Assembly: GCA_021732365.1 (NCBI GenBank)
Contig: JAKFVD010000020.1
Span: 62,001-126,000 of the forward strand
Source of the DNA: Methylotenera sp.
GTDB lineage: Bacteria; Pseudomonadota; Gammaproteobacteria; Burkholderiales; Methylophilaceae
Direction of reading: 5' to 3'
DNA: 64,000 bases
Below, piece by piece: positions 48,164 through 56,047 of the stretch. Under the pieces are notes generated by a model. That model was not told the DNA's origin. It saw only the letters and a program-made list of their open reading frames with translations, and did not search any database. The translations under genes and the position numbers were made by a program. The stretch's first letter is position 1. Each line of letters begins with the position of its first letter.

Positions 48164-49333
48164 TTAGAACTGGAATTGCAATGCCACATTAATCGCATCG
48201 GTGCTACTTAGGCCTGTTACTTTTGTGTCGCTATACGCTGCAGTAATCAGCGCATTGTACGGTTCCATCACGTAGTTAAAGCCCACTTCAAAACGTCTAG
48301 TATCAATATCGCCTGCGGTATTCACGCTTGCGCCGCTTGTTCCGCCATCTGCATCAAACTTTTGGTAGCGCACAAATGGCATAAATTGACCCCAGCCCAC
48401 TTTTTCGTTAAATAAGTACGCAACGCCTGCAGAATATGCCGTGCCTTGTTCTGCTAACAGTACATCGTCTGTGTCGTAATCGTAGTAAGCCGCTTCAGCA
48501 GAAAAAGTACCTGGTCCTACGCCCTTTTTCTCTAGTAAGAAATCTACGCTGTATGAGGTGTAATCACCCACTGCTAAAGTGGTGCCAACAACGCCATCTT
48601 TTTTGCTGCGACCTGCCACGCCAATTGCTAAAATATCTTTTGCGCCAAAATAGTTACCTGTGCCGTAATAGCCTGGCTCAGCATCCCAAAAATCGTATTG
48701 CAAACGGCCTGCATACATCAGGTTATCTTCATCGCCAGCAGTTTCTGATAAGGCGCCTACGCCGCTGAATCTAAAAATGTTATCGCCTTCAAACGCACCA
48801 AATGAGTAAGCGAATTTGCTTTCAAGCGCGCTACCAACCAATGCTATACCATCGTCACGGCCAATAATACCGCCATTAAAACCGTAGCGTGATGCAATGC
48901 TAGACCAGTAACCACCGCCCTGAGAATAATAAGGGCCAGCCATATTGGCGCGATCACTTGGAGATAAAAAGCGACCTGCCCAAATGGCAATTTCTGGCGT
49001 TAACTGAAACTGCACGTTGGCATCAATCACCTCAATCGCGCCGCCTGTACCTGATCTTTCTGTATTAAACATGCCTTTAATATACTTGTTTAATGAACCA
49101 GAAAAATACAAACGCGCACTATTCAAGTTAAAATCGTTTGAACGATCATCACCATTTGCAGCGCCATCTTCTACACTACTGTAGCCAGCAATTGCGCCAA
49201 ATCCAACGCTGAGATATTTATCTTCGCCAAACGTAATGGTGCCAGCCGCCTGCGATTGCGTGGCTGAAATACTCAATGCCGCTAATACCGCAGTTGCGAG
49301 TACACTATTTTTCAAAATTAAATTCATTTGCAT
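48164..49333 (-). CDS. Outer-membrane porin, FmdC-like candidate for amide/urea uptake
   Basis: 389 residues. A signal peptide (VLATAVLAALSISATQSQAA) precedes an OprO/P- or Gram-negative porin-like 16-stranded barrel; the chain ends in the aromatic residue of INVALQFQF, as outer-membrane barrels do. In Methylophilus methylotrophus a porin (FmdC) was described with the amide/urea transporter, and this gene has a promoter matching that of fmdA in operator and spacing, so I infer the same role. Sequence identity to FmdC could not be checked. Confidence 0.75.
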   Translation of the reverse strand: MQMNLILKNSVLATAVLAALSISATQSQAAGTITFGEDKYLSVGFGAIAGYSSVEDGAANGDDRSNDFNLNSARLYFSGSLNKYIKGMFNTERSGTGGAIEVIDANVQFQLTPEIAIWAGRFLSPSDRANMAGPYYSQGGGYWSSIASRYGFNGGIIGRDDGIALVGSALESKFAYSFGAFEGDNIFRFSGVGALSETAGDEDNLMYAGRLQYDFWDAEPGYYGTGNYFGAKDILAIGVAGRSKKDGVVGTTLAVGDYTSYSVDFLLEKKGVGPGTFSAEAAYYDYDTDDVLLAEQGTAYSAGVAYLFNEKVGWGQFMPFVRYQKFDADGGTSGASVNTAGDIDTRRFEVGFNYVMEPYNALITAAYSDTKVTGLSSTDAINVALQFQF

Positions 49334-49409
49334 GCCCCTATAAAGTCGTAAACTGTTGTGAATATTTGGCTAGCGCATCTGAACTTGCTGATGCATTTGT
49401 CATGTGGCT

Positions 49410-49454
49410 AGATTAGCGATAGGCTGTAGCGAATTAAATACGTCATATTGCGTA
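49410..49454 (-). promoter_or_regulatory. Porin promoter with TACG-N8-CGTA operator
   Basis: On the minus strand the dyad TACGCAATATGACGTA (49454-49439) is followed after exactly 23 nt by TAATCT (49415-49410), about 77 bp before the porin start. Over the 23 bp surrounding the dyad it differs from the fmdA operator at few positions. Confidence 0.65.
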
Positions 49455-49533
49455 GTTGGCGCTGCATGCGTGCGCTGAGTATTGTGATACCTTTATATTC
49501 ATGTTTATAGGGCTTGGTTAAGGGTTTTAAAAT

Positions 49534-50094
49534 ATGAAAAATTATGCATGGTTGATAGCAATTGCAATCACCGTTTGTGCTTGTGGTGAGTTTTCTTATA
49601 AACGTGGTGCAAGCGTTGCCCAGCTTGAAAATGCAAGGCAAACTTGCCAATCTAAAACGACTGATACAGATGTTGAAAAGTGCATGGAGGACAACGGTTG
49701 GATTATTCAAAAATTAGATTCGTTTGAAATACTGACCGATTCAAGCACTAAAACTGATGAAACTGCCGCTGACGAAAAGGAATTATTGGATAGTGATAAA
49801 AGTGCGGTATATGATGAAAAAACAACAACTCAAGAAAAACCAAAAACCACTGAAAATGTTAAATCCATTAAACCAGCCAAAAAGTCAGTCGTCTCTAACC
49901 CGCTAGACACCTTTGTAGTACCATCATGGTGGAAAACAGGTGTCAAGCCCGACGCCTTTAAAACCGATGGTAATGCGTGCGTAGAAAAATTGGGCGAAGC
50001 ACACAAACCTGACGGCAAAACACAAACCGTGACATTTGCGTTTATAGGCTGCATGGGTGAAAAAGGCTGGAAAGCGTTTAAAAAACCTCAGTAA
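49534..50094 (+). CDS. Putative lipoprotein of unknown function
   Basis: 186 residues. The N-terminus MKNYAWLIAIAITVCACGEF contains a plausible lipobox ending at Cys17. A Thr/Lys/Glu-rich spacer (about 70-115) links an N-terminal part with two cysteines (ARQTCQSKTT and VEKCMEDNGW) to a C-terminal part with two more (NACVEKLGEA and GCMGEKGW). The halves look alike: each has a Cys, then about a dozen residues or more, then C-M-x-x-x-G-W, suggesting an internal duplication. No named family recognised. A terminator follows. Confidence 0.65.
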   Translation: MKNYAWLIAIAITVCACGEFSYKRGASVAQLENARQTCQSKTTDTDVEKCMEDNGWIIQKLDSFEILTDSSTKTDETAADEKELLDSDKSAVYDEKTTTQEKPKTTENVKSIKPAKKSVVSNPLDTFVVPSWWKTGVKPDAFKTDGNACVEKLGEAHKPDGKTQTVTFAFIGCMGEKGWKAFKKPQ

Positions 50095-50108
50095 TGATTA
50101 CTTAACCC

Positions 50109-50137
50109 AAAAAAAGCCCAGAATTTCTGGGCTTTTT
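50109..50137. terminator. Bidirectional rho-independent terminator
   Basis: AAAAAGCCCAG (50111-50121) and CTGGGCTTTTT (50127-50137) form a perfect 11-bp stem with flanking A and T runs, between the lipoprotein gene and the minus-strand island. Confidence 0.88.
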
Positions 50138-50168
50138 AAGTGATTACTTTATTAACGGATGTGTCGAA

Positions 50169-50296
50169 TGTCATAATTAATGCAAAATGATACGTTGATT
50201 TATAAGGGTTTTTGCAATTAGTAAATTAACGGCTTTTCAAAAAATGTCATAGATACTGCAATAATTCCGTTTTTTTGTCACAGATAATGCAAAAAT
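50169..50296 (+). repeat. Three degenerate direct repeats at the island boundary
   Basis: Copies of about 20 bp start at 50169 (TGTCATAATTAATGCAAAAT), 50245 (TGTCATAGATACTGCAATAA) and 50276 (TGTCACAGATAATGCAAAAA). Spacings are 76 and 31 bp. Multiple end repeats starting TG are a feature of IS21-family termini, so this may be a solo transposon end; iterons or regulator sites are alternatives. No inverted partner was found in 55624-56047. Confidence 0.5.
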
Positions 50297-50329
50297 TCAA
50301 AATCCCGTTAACAACAGTCCAGACTTTAA

Positions 50330-51436
50330 TTAATCATCTGTCGCATCTGGTGTAGATGGACTTTTTGGCTGTATACCTTCTCGAATTCGATTTAAGTATT
50401 TTTCTGTGAAATCAATCTGCAATTCTATAAATAACGGAAGGTGGTCCGACATCTGCCAAGTTCGCCACTTTTTGGTGTAGTATTTTTTTCTCTTATCTTC
50501 AGCTTCTGGCCAGTTTCCATTAGATTTTCCCAAAGGATAATAAGTCTCGGCCTCACCCTCGGTAAATACTGCGTTGTAATAATTAAGTACGCCAGCGTTA
50601 TTTTTACTCGGCCCAAGTTTTAGCTCATCTTTACGAGGTAAGAATGCAATTTGATCATAGTGTTTATCTCCACCCATATTACTAACCCATCTCAGAGCAT
50701 TATTGTCTTGCGTCAAATCAGCAGGCAATACGAATTTATATTTCTTTAATGCCTTCATAGTCTCATCTTCAGGGCTTACCACATTCATGTCACCGAGCAG
50801 AATATAGTTCTGCTGATCCTTATCCGCGCGCTTTTTCAAAAACTTAGCGATTGCGTCAATTTCAGTTACTCGCCTTTGATAACCCTCACCACTATCATCA
50901 CCATAGTAAAGATGAACTGTACATAAGTTAAATTTGAACCAACCAGATTGAAACCGAACTAAAAATGGGCTCCTAGCTAGCTGATATTTATCATCTATTA
51001 GTCCGTTGTTTGGAAGCACCACTTCACCTGCGATATACTTGAATTGTACTTTGTTTGAATCATAAACAAAGACCATTCTCTCGCCGTTACCTGATGTTCC
51101 TTCTGTTAAGTCTGTAGCAATGTATTTCCAAGTGGGTCCAAGCAAATCCATTACTTTTTCGAAAGGTCGCATGTCCTCGTTTACTTCTTGGATAGCTACT
51201 AGGTCAAACGCTGAAATGACTTCAGCAATATAATGAAACGACTCAGCAAGTCGAGGCCCTTCCTTGAATTTATTTGAATCAAAATCTCGGATGTTCCAAG
51301 TAGCTAGAAGCAAAGTCTCAGAGGCTGTGCGCGTTGGTACTGATTTTGCAATGTGCTTACGTAAAGCGGTAATATGGTCAACAGTTCGCTCTCGGTCGCT
51401 ATTTCCCCAAAACTTCAATGGCCAATACATAGGCAT
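50330..51436 (-). CDS. Endonuclease/exonuclease/phosphatase-family protein
   Basis: 368 residues. All motifs of the DNase I/EEP fold are present: LLLATWNIRDFD (Asn), VAIQEVNED (metal Glu), CTVHLYYGDDSGEGYQRRV (His), ILLGDMNVVSPED (Asp-x-Asn), and SDHLPLFIEL (final Asp-His). There is no signal peptide, so it probably acts inside the cell. Substrate may be DNA, RNA or a phospho-compound. It is the last gene of the minus-strand island, 222 bp after the PD-(D/E)XK-like gene; membership in the same system is uncertain. Confidence 0.85.
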   Translation of the reverse strand: MPMYWPLKFWGNSDRERTVDHITALRKHIAKSVPTRTASETLLLATWNIRDFDSNKFKEGPRLAESFHYIAEVISAFDLVAIQEVNEDMRPFEKVMDLLGPTWKYIATDLTEGTSGNGERMVFVYDSNKVQFKYIAGEVVLPNNGLIDDKYQLARSPFLVRFQSGWFKFNLCTVHLYYGDDSGEGYQRRVTEIDAIAKFLKKRADKDQQNYILLGDMNVVSPEDETMKALKKYKFVLPADLTQDNNALRWVSNMGGDKHYDQIAFLPRKDELKLGPSKNNAGVLNYYNAVFTEGEAETYYPLGKSNGNWPEAEDKRKKYYTKKWRTWQMSDHLPLFIELQIDFTEKYLNRIREGIQPKSPSTPDATDD

Positions 51437-51658
51437 AATATTCCCCTAAGTTAGATTAATTACTTCGGTACTGATATCACTTTGATTAATATTTAACACC
51501 TAGCGCTTTAAGTAAGCAATAGACCTTAATTCTTTTACTTACTCTATCCGCCTTAGATTTATTGTAATGGCTGAGCAAAGCTGATGATTTGAGACTAAAA
51601 CAGTAAAGTTTTCTGTGGGTAAATGAGGTCTGTAAGCATAATAGGCTCGATCTTTTTC

Positions 51659-52486
51659 TTATAAATTGAGCTTTATCCAATTTACCACATCGTCCACGAG
51701 TTGGTCAGCGCTTGTACTGGAATGAGTCACATTTATGTATGGCTGTATTCTATAGAGCCCTGTCATAGCTATAGCGCCACTAGATAGACCGCTACGACGA
51801 GCCAATACGCAAAGCGACTGGATGTTGGAATCCAGGTAAGTTTTAGGTGCCACAGGCTCTGCAAAAGCTCCCGCTGGTGAGTCGAAGATAAAACCGTTGT
51901 TTGGCAAGTTAAGATAGCTTAGATGCGCATCCAAAATCGTGAGGTCATACATCCGGGCTACGACCGAACGCATCTCATCTGGGCTACCTACTGAACCTAC
52001 ATCTTTGCATTCAATCGCTATCTGTGCCCTGCCAAATGGGAAACCCACTGAAGTTCCAGCCCTTACACTCTTGACCAACTCATGTGGTACGATCGATATA
52101 TCAAGCTCGTGAAGAGCACCACTTCGACCACGAAATTGCACTCCGTTTAATATCTCATAAGCCTTTCCATTTCTACTGATCTTTATGGATGATGGCCCGT
52201 CAGAAAGAGATGTCGGCACAATCCCCGTTGGTGCACCACCTCTTTGTATGAACGGTAAATTCTTTTGAGGGATGCCAAGTAGCGCGGGTGTCAAAATTTT
52301 ATTGCCATTAGACGCGAGTGGCTCCACTGTCCAGCCGTCATCCTTAAGTGCTTTTGCCACACGCATCATTACGTAGAGTTCGAAGATACGGCCAGCACCC
52401 TTTGCATGTTTAAGTACTGGCGCTGCTTGAAGGATGTTCTTAAGGTCACGTTTAATTCGCTTAAGGGCCCGCATTTCATTGATCAT
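51659..52486 (-). CDS. PD-(D/E)XK-like nuclease candidate
   Basis: 275 residues. An ordered set of residues fits the restriction-endonuclease-like fold: Glu36 in a helix (GRIFELYVMMRVAKAL), Asp129 in a strand (HELDISIVP), and Glu159-x-Lys161 in AQIAIECKDVGS. Between them is a long insertion with a Gly/Pro-rich loop. The fold is inferred from motifs; I do not recognise a named family. The start overlaps the 145-residue gene by 4 bp (ATGA), so the two are translationally coupled. It is the likely effector of the island if this is a defence system. Confidence 0.65.
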   Translation of the reverse strand: MINEMRALKRIKRDLKNILQAAPVLKHAKGAGRIFELYVMMRVAKALKDDGWTVEPLASNGNKILTPALLGIPQKNLPFIQRGGAPTGIVPTSLSDGPSSIKISRNGKAYEILNGVQFRGRSGALHELDISIVPHELVKSVRAGTSVGFPFGRAQIAIECKDVGSVGSPDEMRSVVARMYDLTILDAHLSYLNLPNNGFIFDSPAGAFAEPVAPKTYLDSNIQSLCVLARRSGLSSGAIAMTGLYRIQPYINVTHSSTSADQLVDDVVNWIKLNL

Positions 52487-52920
52487 AAATCTATCTCTAT
52501 CATTTCTCTGATCGTACTGCTAATCGCGCCCATTTGATGTACTGTTTCTATTAGGTCTGCTTGGCCGCTAGCTTCGGGGCCAAGTTGTAAATTGCTTATA
52601 CCAAGTTCCATTGCCAAAGTTACGGAAGATTCCAGATATGTCGTTAAGTTTTCAATTCTTTCGACAAGGTATTGAATACATTCCTCAAAGCTCTTATGTT
52701 CAGTTACAAGCTCACTCCTAATTACCGGCTGTGTATCGAGCTGCGGGGCGACTCGTACATCCTGTCTGATCAAACTCCGCATAGCTTCGACTTGATCCTC
52801 TGGCACTTCGCAATAACGAGGAGCAACAGCAAATGATCTTACTTCGTCGCTTAGCCACTCAAGGCCAGTTTCGTCAAGCAGACGATAAAGTAATCTGAAT
52901 CGGTGGTTATATCTGACCAT
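52483..52920 (-). CDS. Hypothetical island protein (145 residues)
   Basis: A soluble, acidic, mostly helical protein beginning MVRYNHRFRLLYRLLDETGLEWL. A Pro/Val-rich middle (EVPEDQVEAMRSLIRQDV, VAPQLDTQPVI) is followed by a helical C-terminal half (FEECIQYLVERIENLTTYLE). No cysteine or histidine motifs and no recognised family. Its 4-bp overlap with the nuclease-like gene suggests a partner, for example a regulator or specificity subunit, but that is speculation. Confidence 0.6.
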   Translation of the reverse strand: MVRYNHRFRLLYRLLDETGLEWLSDEVRSFAVAPRYCEVPEDQVEAMRSLIRQDVRVAPQLDTQPVIRSELVTEHKSFEECIQYLVERIENLTTYLESSVTLAMELGISNLQLGPEASGQADLIETVHQMGAISSTIREMIEIDL

Positions 52921-52987
52921 TAAGCAACCCTCTATGCTATTAGTTATGCCAAGTATTATTGCAGCCCTGTGGACTTAACCCATTTAT

Positions 52988-54502
52988 CTAGTGGAGATTT
53001 ACAGCTGGTTTAACTTTGCTTATATCTGTGCTGATATTAGGATTTGCAGGATTTAATGCAGAATTTTTTTCAGAGTAATGCTTAGCCATAGTTTCAGCAT
53101 TCCAACTTACTCCAGCAAGGCCTAAATATATAACGACGCTCACTAAAGCAAAAAAATAATACATATTTTTGCGTTTAGTCAGTGGGATAGTGAAGTTTTC
53201 ATCTACGACCTCTTTTGTTAGATAGTCATGAGTCAATTGAAGCCATCGCTCACACTCATTTTTAGCTAAAATCACATCTCTTGTGTGGCTTATAATTTGT
53301 AACGTTATTGAAACAAGAAAATATACAGCTAAGATTTTAAAAAATATAAAAAGATGAGCACTATTTGATAAGGTTGTTACTTCGCTAGTATTTAGTTTCG
53401 TTATTAAGCTTACACCTACTAAAAATAAAACAGCAAGCACATCTCGTAATAACGTACTTACCAAATCTCTAACTTTATTAGCATATAAATCAGCCTGCGT
53501 GCGAACATCCTTCATTACATCTTTTAGCTCTTTTAGATAAGCATCCTTACGATCTAGAATAACAAATCCATATCTTTCTTTTGCTTGATTGAGTGCGTTA
53601 TTGATATGCTCACTTACCCCACCGATAAAAGACTCAGTATTAGTAATGTCTAAGCACAACCGATCACTTAAAAGTCTCTGTCTAGTTTCTACTCTTTCTT
53701 GGAACATCCAGCTGATAGCCGTCGCAGTATCTTCAACAGTTTTTGTACTAATATCGAACGTCCAATTTGGGATTAAATTTGAATCTAAATTCTTAGTGCC
53801 GCGCAACATGACCCTTATTTCATCATTCTGCACATATATTTCTTGAGCAAAACACAGCGTCATGACTGCCATAAAAAGTCGTTTGAAAGGTACCGCTTCC
53901 AGTTGTTCTCTGTTGCCCCATGAAAGTGCAATACTGTTAGGGTTTAGATGAACATGGTTACTAGATGTAACCCGAACAACAGATCTAACCTGCTTTTCAT
54001 CTGGTAAAATTATCACAGACTCAGGCACTACGAAATCTTCGATATCTACAGGTATGAGCCTAAGCGATGGTCCACCAAAAGCTTCAGCTAAACCTTTAAT
54101 AAAAATCGTCAATGGTTTGTTAAAGTCGCACCCTAAAGTGCGAGTTGGTTTTAGTTGGTTTGCCCATGCTATGAAGGCACTACTAGTGATAAACACTTTG
54201 TGACTCTCATCAATCAACAAACGAGCTTTGTGAAGGCTTAATACCCATTCTCTAGCAGATCCTTGCAACGATGTTTTTGATAAGCTCTTTAATGAATCAA
54301 TATCTTCTGGTTGTTCATCGATCATTAGACTTGGATGCTCTATTCCTTCATCCGTAAATGCCTGTAATGTTGCTATCAAATTATTAAGAACCGCTGAGGT
54401 TAGAGTTCCAGTGATTCTCAAAAGATCAATAGTCTCATCCCATTGTTGAGCTTGATTGCTCAATAATGACAGTTGATTGATACTTTTTAATTTGAAATAC
54501 AT
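52988..54502 (-). CDS. Three-helix membrane protein of unknown family in the island
   Basis: 504 residues. The first 290 are soluble alpha/beta without a motif I can name. A helical, coiled-coil-like stretch (about 296-350) leads to three membrane helices at about 352-370 (LAVLFLVGVSLI), 382-404 (LFIFFKILAVYFLVSITLQI) and 447-466 (YYFFALVSVVIYLGLAGVSW), with a short polar tail. This layout, large soluble domain plus C-terminal membrane helices, is seen in membrane-acting effectors or sensors of some phage-defence loci. It starts 2 bp after the NdpA-like gene stop, so both are co-expressed. Confidence 0.65.
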   Translation of the reverse strand: MYFKLKSINQLSLLSNQAQQWDETIDLLRITGTLTSAVLNNLIATLQAFTDEGIEHPSLMIDEQPEDIDSLKSLSKTSLQGSAREWVLSLHKARLLIDESHKVFITSSAFIAWANQLKPTRTLGCDFNKPLTIFIKGLAEAFGGPSLRLIPVDIEDFVVPESVIILPDEKQVRSVVRVTSSNHVHLNPNSIALSWGNREQLEAVPFKRLFMAVMTLCFAQEIYVQNDEIRVMLRGTKNLDSNLIPNWTFDISTKTVEDTATAISWMFQERVETRQRLLSDRLCLDITNTESFIGGVSEHINNALNQAKERYGFVILDRKDAYLKELKDVMKDVRTQADLYANKVRDLVSTLLRDVLAVLFLVGVSLITKLNTSEVTTLSNSAHLFIFFKILAVYFLVSITLQIISHTRDVILAKNECERWLQLTHDYLTKEVVDENFTIPLTKRKNMYYFFALVSVVIYLGLAGVSWNAETMAKHYSEKNSALNPANPNISTDISKVKPAVNLH

Positions 54503-54504
54503 AT

Positions 54505-55623
54505 TTAAACAGTTTTATATCCGCGTGTTTTGATCACAATTTCTTGGCCAGGAACGCCATCAGTTCGTGATTTTGTTTCAATCCCAAGGTCCCGAGCTTC
54601 CCCGTAAAACTCTAGCGTAACTCCCTCATCTGTTTTCCAAAGCTGTTTTTTTAATTTTTTTGGAAGTGAGTTAGGGCGTGTTGCAAATTTTTGGTTCGTT
54701 ATGCCAGCTTCATCTAATTGGTTTCGCAGTGACTGCTCCATTCGAAGCTTTCTATCTCCATCGTCTTCATCTCTAATGACCGCATTCAAGTAGTCATTAA
54801 TATCAAAAACGGTGTTGCTTTCCATATAAGCAACTGCACGAGAGCGATAATTACCTTTCTCCTCTCCATTGGGTAGATCAGTCGGGGCTTGTACTATTGC
54901 CCATTGATGCACAGCTTGAACTGCTCTTTTTGTTAGTACGCTTGCAACTTCTCTGAGAGTAACACCTAAAAAGGCTCTAAAATAATCGGTGATTTCACCA
55001 TTAACATTTAACCTGCGCTCATCTGCGAGCACATCCCAATCATACTTTTCATTGTCTAAATTAATTAATGCACTTTTTTGAATGGCACTTTTATCTTCAA
55101 CTAGAGTATCTGCAACTTTTTGCATGACGGCATGATTACCTTCCCCGTTTTCGTTAGCTTTGACTATAATTTGAAAGACATTTCTATGGTCAAATTTAGC
55201 TAAGAATACTAAATTGATGCTTTCTTTTTCTGTGTACATTGATTCAACAATAGCCACTACAAAAACACCGCTAGCCATATTTTTTTTGTGAAAATTGGCA
55301 AAAGCCTGTGTTAAAACTAGTGAGTTAGTGCGAAACTGTGTCTCGTCAGAGAGAAGTTGTTTGCATGGCGTTTTTGTATGTTCAGCGTGCTCTAGAAAAT
55401 TGTATTGAATACCGCTCGCTACGCTCTTAATTCGCTCTAAAAAGAATTTGCTTTGATCTTCGTCAAGAGTCAATTCATCTAGTGGTTTAACTCTTTGGGT
55501 TTCTTCCGCTTCAACATTAATTACGTGAAAAATTAATCTTTTAATTTTGAGAGATTGTATTTGAGCATCATTTAATGATTTTTCTTTAGCTATTGCCACA
55601 TTCCACCCCATCTTTAGGTACAA
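54505..55623 (-). CDS. NdpA/YejK-like nucleoid-associated protein
   Basis: Up to 372 residues from a TTG at 55623; an ATG at 55611 (MGWNVAIAKE) is equally likely. The segment LKIKRLIFHVINVEAE near the N-terminus, the run FLERIKSVASGIQYNFLEHA and the C-terminal VTLEFYGEARDLGIE resemble the 37-kDa nucleoid-associated (NdpA/YejK) family of about 335-370 residues. Core-genome YejK binds DNA; accessory relatives occur in defence-like loci, as I recall. First gene of the minus-strand island. The assignment rests on my reading of weak motifs. Confidence 0.5.
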   Translation of the reverse strand: MYLKMGWNVAIAKEKSLNDAQIQSLKIKRLIFHVINVEAEETQRVKPLDELTLDEDQSKFFLERIKSVASGIQYNFLEHAEHTKTPCKQLLSDETQFRTNSLVLTQAFANFHKKNMASGVFVVAIVESMYTEKESINLVFLAKFDHRNVFQIIVKANENGEGNHAVMQKVADTLVEDKSAIQKSALINLDNEKYDWDVLADERRLNVNGEITDYFRAFLGVTLREVASVLTKRAVQAVHQWAIVQAPTDLPNGEEKGNYRSRAVAYMESNTVFDINDYLNAVIRDEDDGDRKLRMEQSLRNQLDEAGITNQKFATRPNSLPKKLKKQLWKTDEGVTLEFYGEARDLGIETKSRTDGVPGQEIVIKTRGYKTV

Positions 55624-56047
55624 AATTTATCAAGTAACAGAAATACGTAATAGCACCTACTGCTCTTAAAAAGTCTTAATCCAACCTACCAAAACCCCAG
55701 AATCTATTGGTAGACCATCAGCCAGTAAAACATCTAAATTTTACCCAGTTCTTTAATATTTTCTTCCGTTAACAATACTTATCCATGTTATTCGGTATAG
55801 CACAGCCGAATGCACTTTGTAACCTTCCGCCTTAGTTTTAGCTCTTGTATCGTCATTTTAATGTACAACCGAAATGTCCTTAAAGGAGAGTTTGATTCAA
55901 TTGTTATTATTTAAGAAGAAATACTTTTTTACAAAACCCTCATTAAAACTCAATTATATTATTAATAATTCTCGGACTTGTGGAATGCTCTACCCGATAT
56001 TAGTCTTCGACTTTACAGACCGAATCCCTAGCTTGATTTATTAGTAG
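55624..56047. other. 424-bp non-coding stretch between island and secretion genes
   Basis: AT-rich, with no convincing gene, hairpin terminator or repeat. It should contain the promoter of the island (minus strand) and the end of the tolC transcript. A ribosome-site-like taaaggagag at 55881-55890 is followed by a TTG-started frame of about 50 codons that I do not accept as a gene. Confidence 0.6.

Noticed and set aside
51486..51680. 64-codon minus-strand frame between the nuclease-like and EEP genes
   Set aside because: It overlaps the end of the nuclease-like gene, lacks a ribosome site and shows no recognisable features.
55886..55899. Resemblance of the bases around 55886-55899 to the start of 16S rRNA genes
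   Set aside because: Only about a dozen bases match; the following sequence is unrelated, so there is no rRNA gene.
55892..56043. TTG-started frame of about 50 codons behind a taaaggagag ribosome-like site
   Set aside because: Composition is that of random AT-rich DNA, it runs into the end of the tolC gene region on the opposite strand, and there is no sign of conservation or a terminator.
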